Below are positions 26,242 to 33,696 of a stretch of DNA of 64,000 nt, one piece after another. Both the position numbers and the translations under genes were made by a program. Where the stretch lies: positions 1 through 64,000 of the forward strand of contig JAFUQX010000044.1 of NCBI GenBank assembly GCA_017472145.1, read 5' to 3'. Positions within the stretch are counted from its first letter, which is position 1. Every line of letters begins with the position of its first letter. The notes under the pieces are model-generated. The model was given only the letters and a program-made list of their open reading frames with translations. It did not search any database and was not told the DNA's origin. The DNA comes from Ruminococcus sp. Its GTDB lineage: Bacteria > Bacillota > Clostridia > Oscillospirales > Ruminococcaceae.

Positions 26242-26604
26242 TCACTCTTTCTTCTCAATTATGTATTTGCCGTTTTCATGGTCGATGATAGTATACTGCT
26301 CCAGAAGCTCGTCCATGTCAGCATCCTGAGTTATGATAACTTCTAATCGTCCGGTTTCCTCTCGAAACACAGGTGAAAAAGATGCGAAAAAACCAATAAT
26401 CGATAAACAACCAATGATAACAACAATGATATCTATTACTTTTTCGATTAACGTACCTTCTCTCTCGCTGCTAAAAATAATTGAATTCGACAAAGCGATT
26501 ACAGATGCAATACATGTTATCACGCTAATAAAAAAAACCACATTTCCAAGATTAGTAAAATCTGTATATTCTTCAAGCAGAATCACGCCGTCCATAAGTT
26601 CCAT
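26242..26604 (-). CDS. Unknown membrane protein, two segments
   Basis: A 120-residue protein with membrane helices at about 18-42 (NVVFFISVITCIASVIAL) and 55-78 (VIDIIVVIIGCLSIIGFFAS), then a soluble end of about 40 residues (LEVIITQDADMDELLEQY). It lies two bases after the upstream membrane-protein gene, which suggests a joint membrane complex. No family recognised. Confidence 0.6.
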   Translation of the reverse strand: MELMDGVILLEEYTDFTNLGNVVFFISVITCIASVIALSNSIIFSSEREGTLIEKVIDIIVVIIGCLSIIGFFASFSPVFREETGRLEVIITQDADMDELLEQYTIIDHENGKYIIEKKE

Positions 26605-26606
26605 AG

Positions 26607-26969
26607 TCAGCCCTCCTCAACGTCAACATATTCAAAATCATGACTGTCGAACCAGTCTCCTATGTCATAAGCAAGGTAAGTCTCTTTGTCAACAGTAAAA
26701 TATTTTTCACCGGTTTGTGTTTCATCGTCATGAGTATACTCAAATTCTATATAGATACGATACTGAATATCAGATGAACTGAAAAGACCCTGACGAGCGT
26801 TTTCGATTCGCTTATCAACGACTTCTCCGGCATAGACAGCTTCGATCACTTTTTCCTCAGATTCGTTTTCACGAAAATGTATGATCGACATTATACATAT
26901 GAATACCGCGATAAACAGTGATGTAAACGTCGTACAGATTTTTATAATTTTGTAATCGCACATATTCAT
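26607..26969 (-). CDS. Unknown single-span membrane protein
   Basis: A 120-residue protein with one membrane helix at about 12-33 (TFTSLFIAVFICIMSIIHF). The acidic soluble domain of about 85 residues is beta-rich and ends in YVDVEEG. It is seven bases downstream of parA. With the next two genes it forms a run of small envelope proteins inside the partition operon. Confidence 0.6.
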   Translation of the reverse strand: MNMCDYKIIKICTTFTSLFIAVFICIMSIIHFRENESEEKVIEAVYAGEVVDKRIENARQGLFSSSDIQYRIYIEFEYTHDDETQTGEKYFTVDKETYLAYDIGDWFDSHDFEYVDVEEG

Positions 26970-26975
26970 TCCTCC

Positions 26976-27755
26976 TCAGAACGACTTCTGTATAGCCTCC
27001 GCAAGCTCTATGTACTCCTCACCCAGACGGCTGCCGGAGGTCAGACACAGAGCCTTGCCGGATTCGCTGCTCTTAGCAGCTTCTACAGAACGATGGATCT
27101 GAGTTCTCAGAAGCTTATCCGTGTATGTATCTTCGAGGAGCTGAACCGCATTTCTGCTGACGGTAGTGTGTTCCACCATAGTCGGCAGAATGCCCAGCAA
27201 ATAAAGCTGCGGATTGATCGTAGCCTTAACCTGATTGCAAAGGCTTGTGAGAGCTTTCAGACCATCAATGCTGAACTTCTGCACCTGAACAGGAATCAGC
27301 ATGGAATCCGCAGCTGCCAGAGCGTTAAGCAGCAGCACTCCCAGAGACGGCAGACAGTCGATAAGAACGTAGTCATAATCCTTAGTTACATCCTCGGTCA
27401 GAATGCGCTTCAGAACTGTCTCACGGCTCAGAGCATTCAGCAGGAACACATCTGCATTAGCAAGGTTGATATTCGCCGGAATGTAGTCAACTCCGTTCAG
27501 CTCGTTGTGACGGATGCTGCTTTTTACTGTATCCGCTTCGATGTAAGCCTGAGCTGCGACTACGGCGAAAAGCTCAGTGATTGTAGGCTTATCATCTTCT
27601 TCAAAGCCGAGATATTCGGAAAGGTTTGCCTGTGCATCAAGGTCGCACAGAAGTACACGTTTGCCCTGTTTTGCCAGTGCTGCGCCGAGGTTCATTGCGG
27701 TGGTAGTCTTGCCGACTCCGCCTTTCTGGTTGCAGATTGCTATAATGTTACTCAT
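26976..27755 (-). CDS. parA: ParA/Soj-type partition ATPase
   Basis: A 259-residue deviant Walker ATPase that works with ParB in element or plasmid segregation. The deviant Walker A motif is KGGVGKTTT near residue 10. Walker A' and B regions follow as LLCDLDAQANL and VLIDCLPSLG. Start ATG 27755 follows AAGGAGG; a longer frame to 27848 would overlap ssb. Its ParB partner is the fused gene at 23522. Many Tn1549-like elements carry such a pair, probably to stabilise the excised circular form. Confidence 0.9.
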   Translation of the reverse strand: MSNIIAICNQKGGVGKTTTAMNLGAALAKQGKRVLLCDLDAQANLSEYLGFEEDDKPTITELFAVVAAQAYIEADTVKSSIRHNELNGVDYIPANINLANADVFLLNALSRETVLKRILTEDVTKDYDYVLIDCLPSLGVLLLNALAAADSMLIPVQVQKFSIDGLKALTSLCNQVKATINPQLYLLGILPTMVEHTTVSRNAVQLLEDTYTDKLLRTQIHRSVEAAKSSESGKALCLTSGSRLGEEYIELAEAIQKSF

Positions 27756-27777
27756 GTTTGGTTCCTCCTTGTTATTC

Positions 27778-28212
27778 TTAAAACGGTACGTCTTCGCCGG
27801 AAAGAATTTCCTCAAATTCATCGAGATTAAAATCATTGATGCCCTCAAGCTCCGGCGGTGTGGCAGGAAGGTCAGACTTTGCTATGCTGCTGTCTGACTT
27901 GCCCCCTGAGAAATGTACTTCCTTGACGAGAATCTGCGTTGACGTGCGCTTTTCATCGTCTTTCATCCATGTGTAATTGCGAAGCGCACCAACAATTGTA
28001 ATCCATTTCCCCTTGCCAAACCATTTTGCAACAATTTCAGCAGTCTTGTTCCATACAATGCAGTTGAAGAAATCAGCGATTTTCTCTCCGTTTTCCTGTT
28101 TTTTGGGGCGGTCAACTGCGATTGTAAATCGGCAGTAGGAAACACCCTCGTCAGTGGTTTTCAGTTCGGGATCTGCGGTCAGACGTCCCTGTATTGTGAT
28201 GTGATTCAGCAT
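27778..28212 (-). CDS. ssb: Single-stranded DNA-binding protein
   Basis: A 144-residue SSB. An OB fold starts MLNHITIQGRLTADPELK, with the typical FNCIVWNKTAEIVAKWFGKG. A shortened linker leads to an acidic end (EEILSGEDVPF) of the kind that binds partner proteins. An element-encoded SSB probably protects the strand entering a recipient. A tRNA-like minihelix lies 29 nt upstream of the start. Confidence 0.92.
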   Translation of the reverse strand: MLNHITIQGRLTADPELKTTDEGVSYCRFTIAVDRPKKQENGEKIADFFNCIVWNKTAEIVAKWFGKGKWITIVGALRNYTWMKDDEKRTSTQILVKEVHFSGGKSDSSIAKSDLPATPPELEGINDFNLDEFEEILSGEDVPF

Positions 28213-28240
28213 ATAGTTTACATCCTTTCAAGTTTATTGG

Positions 28241-28279
28241 GGACTGTGCCGGAATCGAACCGGCTGTGCCATTCAGTCC
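28241..28279 (-). other. tRNA-like minihelix before ssb
   Basis: A 39-nt segment: GGACTG and CAGTCC pair as a 6-bp acceptor-like stem. Inside it GCCGG-TTCGATT-CCGGC is a perfect T arm with canonical T loop. Nine bases (AATGGCACA) replace the D and anticodon arms, and CCA follows the stem. It lies between the GntR stop hairpin and the ssb ribosome site. It cannot decode; a mimic, processing signal or tRNA-gene remnant are possible. Confidence 0.65.
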
Positions 28280-28285
28280 ATATAT

Positions 28286-28303
28286 GCGGTGATTACTCAC
28301 CGC
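28286..28303 (-). other. Hairpin over the GntR stop codon
   Basis: GCGGTGA and TCACCGC form a 7-bp stem with loop GTAA; the TAA stop of the GntR gene lies within it. No T run follows, so it is not a plain terminator. It is only seven bases from the tRNA-like minihelix and may be folded with it. Confidence 0.6.
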
Positions 28304-28664
28304 AATTTTCATATACACTTTCGATCACATCAATCAGCTTATCCTTCTCTGCTCCAAGCTTCCGCAGCTCATCAGCAAGTGTTGTCAGCTGAGACAGAAG
28401 TTCCCGCTCTCTGGTTTCACGCCAATGCTCATCCAGATGCACGAATGTACCTTTACTGGAGACGGTATAAGCAAGGCGGTTATTTTTCAATGTTAAGTAT
28501 GCACGTTTCACTGTGATGTCACTGACATCCAGTTCTTTGGTAAGCTCCCGAACACTGGGAAGCTTATCGCCGTCCTTTAATGTGCCATCATAAATGGCCG
28601 CTCTGATGCTGTCTGCTATCTGCTCGTATAGAGGTTTTCCTGTAGGTATAAATTCTATTTTCAT
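28293..28664 (-). CDS. GntR-family regulator (YtrA-like)
   Basis: A 123-residue regulator. The winged helix-turn-helix (residues 9-75) has GKPLYEQIADSIRAAIYDG, KLPSVRELTKELDVS and SSKGTFV. Only a short helical C-terminal part follows, as in the YtrA subfamily, which lacks a large effector domain. It probably controls the maintenance operon in which it lies, upstream of ssb-parA. Palindrome copy 8 lies directly before its ribosome site. Confidence 0.85.
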   Translation of the reverse strand: MKIEFIPTGKPLYEQIADSIRAAIYDGTLKDGDKLPSVRELTKELDVSDITVKRAYLTLKNNRLAYTVSSKGTFVHLDEHWRETRERELLSQLTTLADELRKLGAEKDKLIDVIESVYENCGE

Positions 28665-28676
28665 TTCCCCTCCCTC

Positions 28677-28701
28677 ACTTCGTCCCCACTGGGGAAGAAG
28701 T
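28677..28701 (-). repeat. 25-bp palindromic element, copy 8
   Basis: Minus-strand reading: arm ACTTCTTCCCC, loop AGT, arm GGGGACGAAGT. It lies just upstream of the GntR gene. Confidence 0.8.
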
Positions 28702-28794
28702 TATCTGCTTCAGCGGTATTTCGTCCGAAAGACCTTCCATCATAGCCACCATTTTTCTTACATCAGTGCGTGGAGCTTTCTCAGTAATGACTTC

Positions 28795-29088
28795 CTATCT
28801 TCCATAGTATCTTTCCTCCTTGAAAAGCCAGTCCCCATCATCTGTGCAAATTCCATAGTAGCTATCAGTTCGTGAGAAATGATAGCCGATGCAGTAGAAC
28901 TGCTTCAATGCCAGCTGATATATGCGCCACTCTGCAAACAGAACTCGAATGTCATTATCCAGAACCTTGTTTTCTTCATTGATGCTGAGTTTGCGCTTTT
29001 CGCACAAGTAGAAATCCAATGCTCTGATTGTTGTATGCAATTCTGAGCCAAATTCTGTTTTCAGAAATTTCTCCTTATTCAGTTTCAT
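28795..29088 (-). CDS. Unknown small protein, first gene of the minus-strand operon
   Basis: A 97-residue protein starting MKLNKEKFLKTEFGSELHTT, mostly helical, with an aromatic end (GDWLFKEERYYGR). A consensus promoter lies 40-70 nt upstream, so it is the leader gene of the maintenance operon. No family recognised. The 130 nt after it hold a short frame whose 3' part continues in another frame and may be a broken small gene. Confidence 0.5.
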   Translation of the reverse strand: MKLNKEKFLKTEFGSELHTTIRALDFYLCEKRKLSINEENKVLDNDIRVLFAEWRIYQLALKQFYCIGYHFSRTDSYYGICTDDGDWLFKEERYYGR

Positions 29089-29129
29089 ATGTTACCTCCG
29101 TTGGTTGTTTTCGCTTGACTTCCTTTTAT

Positions 29130-29158
29130 ATTACACATTGAATTACGCATAATGTCAA
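29130..29158 (-). promoter_or_regulatory. Promoter of the minus-strand maintenance operon
   Basis: Minus strand: TTGACA (29153-29158), 17 nt, TGTAAT (29130-29135). The spacer holds two near-identical 9-nt direct repeats (plus strand ATTACACAT and ATTACGCAT) that may be an operator. Confidence 0.75.
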
Positions 29159-29243
29159 GTATAAATTTAAGGTTTAACAGTTCGTTTACAGAGTCTGACG
29201 TAAACGCCGTAGATTCGTTACCATCAAAATTAGCAGCAGGTGA

Positions 29244-29272
29244 TTGACAAGTGAAATAAGATGTGTTATACT
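29244..29272 (+). promoter_or_regulatory. Promoter of the zinc-ribbon/RHH regulator gene
   Basis: TTGACA (29244-29249), 17 nt, TATACT (29267-29272), divergent from the maintenance-operon promoter. The -10 box lies in the left arm of an 11-bp inverted repeat. Confidence 0.8.
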
Positions 29273-29304
29273 TGAAATGTGCTTAATTCATTTTATAACA
29301 CATC
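29260..29304 (+). promoter_or_regulatory. 11-bp inverted repeat overlapping the -10 box
   Basis: GATGTGTTATA (29260-29270) and TATAACACATC (29294-29304) are perfect inverted copies 23 nt apart. The left arm covers the -10 box and the right arm ends one base before the AGGAGG ribosome site. It is a good operator candidate for the gene's own product. Confidence 0.7.
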
Positions 29305-29320
29305 AGGAGGCATTAATAAG

Positions 29321-29773
29321 ATGAGTGAAAAGAAAGTCTACACTCACGTCTGCTTAGATTGCAATACAGAATATGAAAGCGAGTCAGCTCGCAGAGGTTA
29401 CTGTCCAGACTGCCGTAAAGAACGGCAGAAGCAGCGTAACCGTGAATACCTTGAACGAAAAGCAAAAGGGGAGTCTCGTTCGGTTGGTTCAGCTGATATA
29501 TGCGAAAACTGCGGACAGCCTTTTATTATAAAAACCGGCTCTCAGAAACTCTGTGAAAACTGTGTTGAGAAGGGCATAATCATCCGCAGAACCAAGCCGA
29601 ATAATTCAAAGTACAGAGCAGAAAAATATGATGAGATTCACATTTTCTTACCGAAGGGAGAAAGGGAAGATCTCAAAAGCTTCGCAGCCTTACACGGTAA
29701 AAGCATGAATGAATTCGTCATTGAAGCTATCACCAAATACCGCAAGGAACTGGAAGAAGAATGCTTATTCTAA
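29321..29773 (+). CDS. Zinc-ribbon plus ribbon-helix-helix-like regulator
   Basis: A 150-residue protein. Start ATG 29321 follows AGGAGG by ten bases. Cys pairs CLDC, CPDC, CENC and CENC (about residues 10-85) form one or two zinc ribbons. The C-terminal 45 residues (DEIHIFLPKGEREDLKSFAA...SMNEFVIEAI) fit a ribbon-helix-helix or Arc-type DNA-binding fold. Its divergent position beside the mobilisation genes and an inverted repeat on its own promoter suggest an autoregulated repressor of transfer or maintenance genes. The last 9 nt overlap the end of the relaxase gene. Confidence 0.65.
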   Translation: MSEKKVYTHVCLDCNTEYESESARRGYCPDCRKERQKQRNREYLERKAKGESRSVGSADICENCGQPFIIKTGSQKLCENCVEKGIIIRRTKPNNSKYRAEKYDEIHIFLPKGEREDLKSFAALHGKSMNEFVIEAITKYRKELEEECLF

Positions 29774-31153
29774 GTCATTGCGCTTCTTCTTTTGCTGCTG
29801 CACATCACGCTCATTTTTCAGGTAATCTGCAACTGTCTGACGTGCATATTCAAGTTCTTTCAGCTCAGCAGTTACAGACTTATATTCATCGTTCTTTGCG
29901 TTTCGCTGCTCAATTAGGGCCGTCCTGCGCTTTGTAAGTACTTCTGCACTCGGAACTTTGCCGTCCGGATAAGCAGCTTTCAGATTCGCTTTTGCATCTT
30001 CAAATTTCTGAAGATCAGAAGCGAATTTTTTTGCATAACTTTTCTTAAAAAGCGGACTTTGACGCCCGTATTCATCGTGAACAGGCTTGTACTTCTGATA
30101 AGCATGAACAAGCTTGATTCTGTCGGAAAGTGTATCAATTTCTTTTTGCATCTGATTGAGGTCCGATACGATTTTCATCCGGCGTGACTGCTCAGTGATT
30201 GCAGTAGCTTCTAACTCCTTCTGATCGCTGATCTGATGCGCTGCAAGGATGTTCAGAACTCTGGAAGCTTCTTTCATATTCTGAATATCTGCCCAGCGTT
30301 CCAGACCCTTTGCAGCCTGAAACTTATCCTGAGAGGTATCAATAATTTTCGTTCTCGGCTGATTTGCAAGTTGTCCGGTTTTCAGCAGCTGGAAGTTCTG
30401 AATTCTGCGCTTGATCTGCGGTACTTCATAGTACCAGCCAAGTGTTCTGGCTCGTGTGAATTTCTCCTGTCCCTGCATCCGGAATTTGAGGTTTACCTTA
30501 TTGTCAGGATTGTACACAGCTTCGATATTTCTCGCAGCGCACTGTCTGAGGAAATCCTCAAAATCTATACTCGCCATAATGCAGTTATCAAGCTCAAATT
30601 TCAGCTTTGTCTTCCATGAAAGTCCGGCTCTGTCCTGCTGCCATTCGTACCATGATTTACCCTTGCCATGCTCGGGATTTTCTATGACGGATAAATCATG
30701 TTCTCTGCAAAGCGCATCACTGAATTCACGGAGCTTTTTCCATGACTTTTTGTTCCGGTTTTCAAGCGTTTCAAAGGTCTTGCCGTTTTCCAGATTCGTA
30801 TTATTGAAAACGATGTGACAGTGCAGATGTTCCTTGTCTGTGTGAACCGCAAGAACATACTGATACTGTCCTTTCAGCAATCTGTCAGCAAGCTGTTTTC
30901 CGATTTCAAACGCCTGTTCCGGCGTAACCTCACCATGAGGAAAACTCTGGTACAGATGCTGTGCCAGAATCTTACTTCTGCCTGTTCCAAGAGTTTGCTG
31001 CACTCGCAGAAAATCCCGTTCTGCTTCATCCGGATTTTCAGAACACATGTAGCTCTGCACCAGCATACCTTCTTCTGTTTTATCGGGATTGATTATGTAA
31101 GCTATGGCTCTTGCCTGTGTAGCAGTGATAGGATGCAGGCTTGTTGCTGCCAT
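29765..31153 (-). CDS. mobA: MOBP-type relaxase
   Basis: A 462-residue relaxase/mobilisation nuclease that nicks oriT and leads the strand into the recipient. The metal-binding triad is HTDKEHLHCH (H104-H113). YIINPDKTEE near residue 20 is the usual N-terminal signature of the family; the catalytic Tyr is probably among the first 60 residues. Residues 250-460 are helical and basic, ending in coiled coil. The start overlaps mobC by 52 nt, typical of this gene pair. Confidence 0.92.
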   Translation of the reverse strand: MAATSLHPITATQARAIAYIINPDKTEEGMLVQSYMCSENPDEAERDFLRVQQTLGTGRSKILAQHLYQSFPHGEVTPEQAFEIGKQLADRLLKGQYQYVLAVHTDKEHLHCHIVFNNTNLENGKTFETLENRNKKSWKKLREFSDALCREHDLSVIENPEHGKGKSWYEWQQDRAGLSWKTKLKFELDNCIMASIDFEDFLRQCAARNIEAVYNPDNKVNLKFRMQGQEKFTRARTLGWYYEVPQIKRRIQNFQLLKTGQLANQPRTKIIDTSQDKFQAAKGLERWADIQNMKEASRVLNILAAHQISDQKELEATAITEQSRRMKIVSDLNQMQKEIDTLSDRIKLVHAYQKYKPVHDEYGRQSPLFKKSYAKKFASDLQKFEDAKANLKAAYPDGKVPSAEVLTKRRTALIEQRNAKNDEYKSVTAELKELEYARQTVADYLKNERDVQQQKKKRNDLE

Positions 31154-31446
31154 GTCTTTCTCACTCCTTCTTTGAGTTCTGCAATGTCATCAGAATAGAT
31201 CTTACCAGTAGAGTTCACACGGATCGCAATCTGGTTGATGTTATTGGAAATTGCGGAAATCAATCTGCGCAGCTTTGCAAGCTCATCTTTGTCAATTGAG
31301 AAGATGCAGCGGTCAATTGCAATCGTGCGGATATAATCGCTCATGGAATCAAAGCCTGATTCTTCAGCAGCTTTTGCAATGGCGTTATATTCGTCATCGT
31401 TCACCCGAAAGCGAATGATGCGTTCTCGTTTCTGTTCTGTCTCCAT
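31102..31446 (-). CDS. mobC: MobC-type mobilisation accessory protein
   Basis: A 114-residue protein. An N-terminal ribbon-helix-helix (RIIRFRVNDDEYNAIAKAAEESG) is followed by the MobC signature LRRLISAISNNINQIAIRVNSTG. It binds oriT and helps the relaxase open the strands. Start ATG 31446 follows AAAGGAG; an upstream ATG (31476) lacks a site. The likely oriT lies immediately upstream. Confidence 0.9.
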   Translation of the reverse strand: METEQKRERIIRFRVNDDEYNAIAKAAEESGFDSMSDYIRTIAIDRCIFSIDKDELAKLRRLISAISNNINQIAIRVNSTGKIYSDDIAELKEGVRKTWQQQACILSLLHRQEP

Positions 31447-31479
31447 ATACGCTCCTTTCGCTGTTGTTATTTGCACTTA

Positions 31480-31720
31480 GTATTCAGAATTACTCTGAAT
31501 GCAGCTATGCATTTTTTTATTTTCGGCGCAGCCGATTCAGGGGATCTTAGGGGGATTTTCCCCTCTAACAAGCAGTACGATTTTTTGGAAAATCTGCATT
31601 GTGTGGCTACACTATGCAGTGCTTGCTGGTTTTGAAACCGTCCTGACGGCGGTTTTAAATTATGCGGCTGATGCCGCTTTTTTGCCCTCTGTATATATAA
31701 GGCAAAATTTGAACCTATCG
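31480..31720 (-). other. Likely origin of transfer (oriT) region
   Basis: The gene-free segment upstream of mobC holds several inverted repeats. The best is 31594-31619: CTGCAT-A-GTGT and ACAC-A-ATGCAG on the minus strand around AGCC, with one mismatch. A GGGGATTTTCCCC hairpin (about 31549-31565) and an ACCGTC/GACGG repeat (31638-31655) lie beside it. Position next to mobC-mobA and the inverted-repeat pattern fit a MOBP oriT. The nic site cannot be fixed by eye. Confidence 0.6.
31664..31686 (+). terminator. Terminator-like hairpin
   Basis: GCGGC-TGAT-GCCGC followed by TTTTTT on the plus strand. No plus-strand gene precedes it closely, so it may insulate oriT from read-through or form part of the oriT structure. 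Confidence 0.55.
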
Positions 31721-31765
31721 TTCGGAGAAAAACAGGAATTTTTTTGATTTTCGTAGGAATGCACA

Positions 31766-31812
31766 AAAAAAGAGAGCAATAACTGGCAAATACCAATAAT
31801 CGCTCTCTTTGA
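31766..31812. terminator. Inverted repeat between the element and the NERD gene
   Basis: AAAGAGAGC (31770s) and GCTCTCTTT pair around a 26-nt loop. It is a possible bidirectional terminator at the boundary region. Confidence 0.55.
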
Positions 31813-31826
31813 TCAATATGCAAAAA

Positions 31827-31854
31827 CTCCTGCCGGATTTTGTTCCGACAGGAG
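31827..31854 (-). terminator. Rho-independent terminator of the NERD-domain gene
   Basis: On the minus strand CTCCTGTCGGA pairs with TCCGGCAGGAG (one wobble or mismatch), followed by TTTTT, 37 nt after the stop codon. Confidence 0.85.
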
Positions 31855-31890
31855 TGAATTGTAAAAGGATTTTTAGTTAAACAAGTGAAT

Positions 31891-33624
31891 TCAAAAAAGA
31901 ATTCTCAGCAAGAGGAGGAAAGCACTCAGAATAATTGCACCTATTACAACGGCCATAACAGCATAAGCAACGAAACCAACGGCTACCGCAACTACGAGCT
32001 GTGCCGCTAAAATCATGGAACAATTTGAAACGATAAGCACAGGAATCTGAATCAATGACCCAATAAAACCAGAACCTATAAACACATCAACAAAAATAAC
32101 CACAAACGCAGCTATCATAAGAATAAATGCAATCTGGGTAATCCACATCGGGATTGTATAATTTTCCCCAGTCAGACTGATCTCATATTTGCGTATTTCA
32201 AAAATCACAGTGTCGTCAATAACCAGCCAGACAGTCCAGACTGCAAAATAAAGCATCATTACATATGTAGGAAGAAGCTTTGCAAAATTCGGAAGTCTTT
32301 TGCTGACCTTATCACGCAGCAAGCTACCGCCCAGCAGTTTACAGAGAGATAGTTCCATCACGCCTGTAAGCAATCCGGTCAGACCAATAACAAACAGAGC
32401 AATCAATAACAGGGCCGTTGGCTTTCCAAAGCCGGATACAAAATAATCATGGAACAGTTCGTTTACCTTTTCAGTAAATCTGTATAAGCCCATCTCTGTA
32501 CACATCGTACAAGGCTTTGTGTTCCAAAAATAGTAAATAGAAAATGCAGTAATTATAGAAACAACGACTGCCGTAATCGCACTAAAAACAACATGCCATT
32601 TTTTCGGCGTTCCTCTTACAGAAGCTTGCTGCGGTACATCCTCATATGCATCCAGCATTTTCTTATATTCATCTTCTGTAAGAACATATTCACGCACAAA
32701 CCTCATGGATGCATCAGCATCTGTTGCATCGCATGAAGACGTTGGTGCATCTGCCCTTTCCTGTGTACATTCATTTGCTGAATCCCTATTGAAATCACAA
32801 GGAACAAAGTTCTTACGATCTATCTCTGAGTATCCACAGGCCGTACAGAACCAATTGCGTCCATTATGCGGATTGGGGATAAATGTCAGCCGATTCTCTG
32901 TACCCTTTGATTTGCATACAGGGCAAAATAAAGAAGCAGAATTCTGAGAACAGTAGCTATTTATATACTGAGAAATTCGACCAATTTCTATCGGTGCGGA
33001 AATATCTGCAGATTCGTAAATCCCCATGATTCCAGAAATCAGATTCTCAGATTTAAAATAAGACTCCTCAAATTCAGCAGATTTTTTTGAATCATTTGAA
33101 TCAACAAATTCAATATTTCCATCCTCATTCGCCCAGTATATGACATTTGCAAAACAGATGTTCTCGAATCCGCCTTTCAAAAGTACATCCTTTAAACCCT
33201 TTATGTGATATTCATTCTGCTCATAAGGATTATCACAGCCATAATCTGAGTTATATTTATCCTGTTTTTTCAAAACACCATTTTCTACAACAAATTCACC
33301 ATCCCAGTTTTTCACTTCAATTACAAATACGATTTTATCTGTAATGAGAAGTAAATCGATCTGTGTGGTTTTGTCTGAATCTGAAACATTTCTGAAGGAA
33401 ACATCCTGTAAAATCTGCATCGGAAAGCTTCCGCATAACTCAGTAAGAAGATGATACGCCTTTTCTTCACCGGCCAAACCTAACTCACATTTTTCAAGAC
33501 AGCTTAAAGCAGACCTGTAACTTTCCACTTTTTCATTAGTTTGATTGATATACGTATTCAAAGCCTCTATTTGAATTTGCAGACAAGTAGATTGTTTTTT
33601 CTGTACAAGATTTTCTGTTGTCAT
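31891..33624 (-). CDS. NERD-domain, zinc-ribbon membrane protein
   Basis: A 577-residue protein. Residues 45-170 form a NERD (nuclease-related) domain with GLAGEEKAYHLL, TQIDLLLITDKIVFVIEVKNW (D...E-x-K of the restriction-endonuclease fold). A four-Cys zinc ribbon (FCPVCKSKG...FCTACGY) lies near 235-270. At least five membrane helices fill residues 345-577. NERD proteins are thought to act in DNA processing; the membrane-bound form is of unknown role. It lies between the element and the initiator tRNA and may be cargo or chromosomal. Confidence 0.75.
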   Translation of the reverse strand: MTTENLVQKKQSTCLQIQIEALNTYINQTNEKVESYRSALSCLEKCELGLAGEEKAYHLLTELCGSFPMQILQDVSFRNVSDSDKTTQIDLLLITDKIVFVIEVKNWDGEFVVENGVLKKQDKYNSDYGCDNPYEQNEYHIKGLKDVLLKGGFENICFANVIYWANEDGNIEFVDSNDSKKSAEFEESYFKSENLISGIMGIYESADISAPIEIGRISQYINSYCSQNSASLFCPVCKSKGTENRLTFIPNPHNGRNWFCTACGYSEIDRKNFVPCDFNRDSANECTQERADAPTSSCDATDADASMRFVREYVLTEDEYKKMLDAYEDVPQQASVRGTPKKWHVVFSAITAVVVSIITAFSIYYFWNTKPCTMCTEMGLYRFTEKVNELFHDYFVSGFGKPTALLLIALFVIGLTGLLTGVMELSLCKLLGGSLLRDKVSKRLPNFAKLLPTYVMMLYFAVWTVWLVIDDTVIFEIRKYEISLTGENYTIPMWITQIAFILMIAAFVVIFVDVFIGSGFIGSLIQIPVLIVSNCSMILAAQLVVAVAVGFVAYAVMAVVIGAIILSAFLLLLRILF

Positions 33625-33661
33625 GTTACACTTCCTGAATTTAAAATCCTTTAATCAACAC

Positions 33662-33690
33662 TTGACAGTAAGTCAAAAATGTGGTATAAT
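33662..33690 (+). promoter_or_regulatory. Perfect consensus promoter of a structured RNA
   Basis: TTGACA (33662-33667), 17 nt, TATAAT (33685-33690). The expected start (33697) is the first base of the closing stem of the RNA described below. Confidence 0.9.
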
Positions 33691-33696
33691 GACAGC

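Noticed and set aside
26976..27848. Longer ParA with an N-terminal extension
   Set aside because: The extension overlaps ssb in another frame and has no ribosome site; ATG 27755 follows AAGGAGG and starts the standard ParA sequence.
28241..28279. Functional tRNA gene
   Set aside because: Only acceptor-like stem and T arm are present; there is no D arm or anticodon arm, so it cannot decode.
28700..28794. Possible small gene on the minus strand (MEDRKSLLRKLHA... then TDVRKMVAMMEGLSDE in another frame)
   Set aside because: The two parts lie in different frames and neither has a clear ribosome site. It could be a broken gene, but the evidence is too thin to list.
31467..31823. 118-residue minus-strand frame
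   Set aside because: It covers the oriT hairpins and terminators, has low-complexity composition and no ribosome site.
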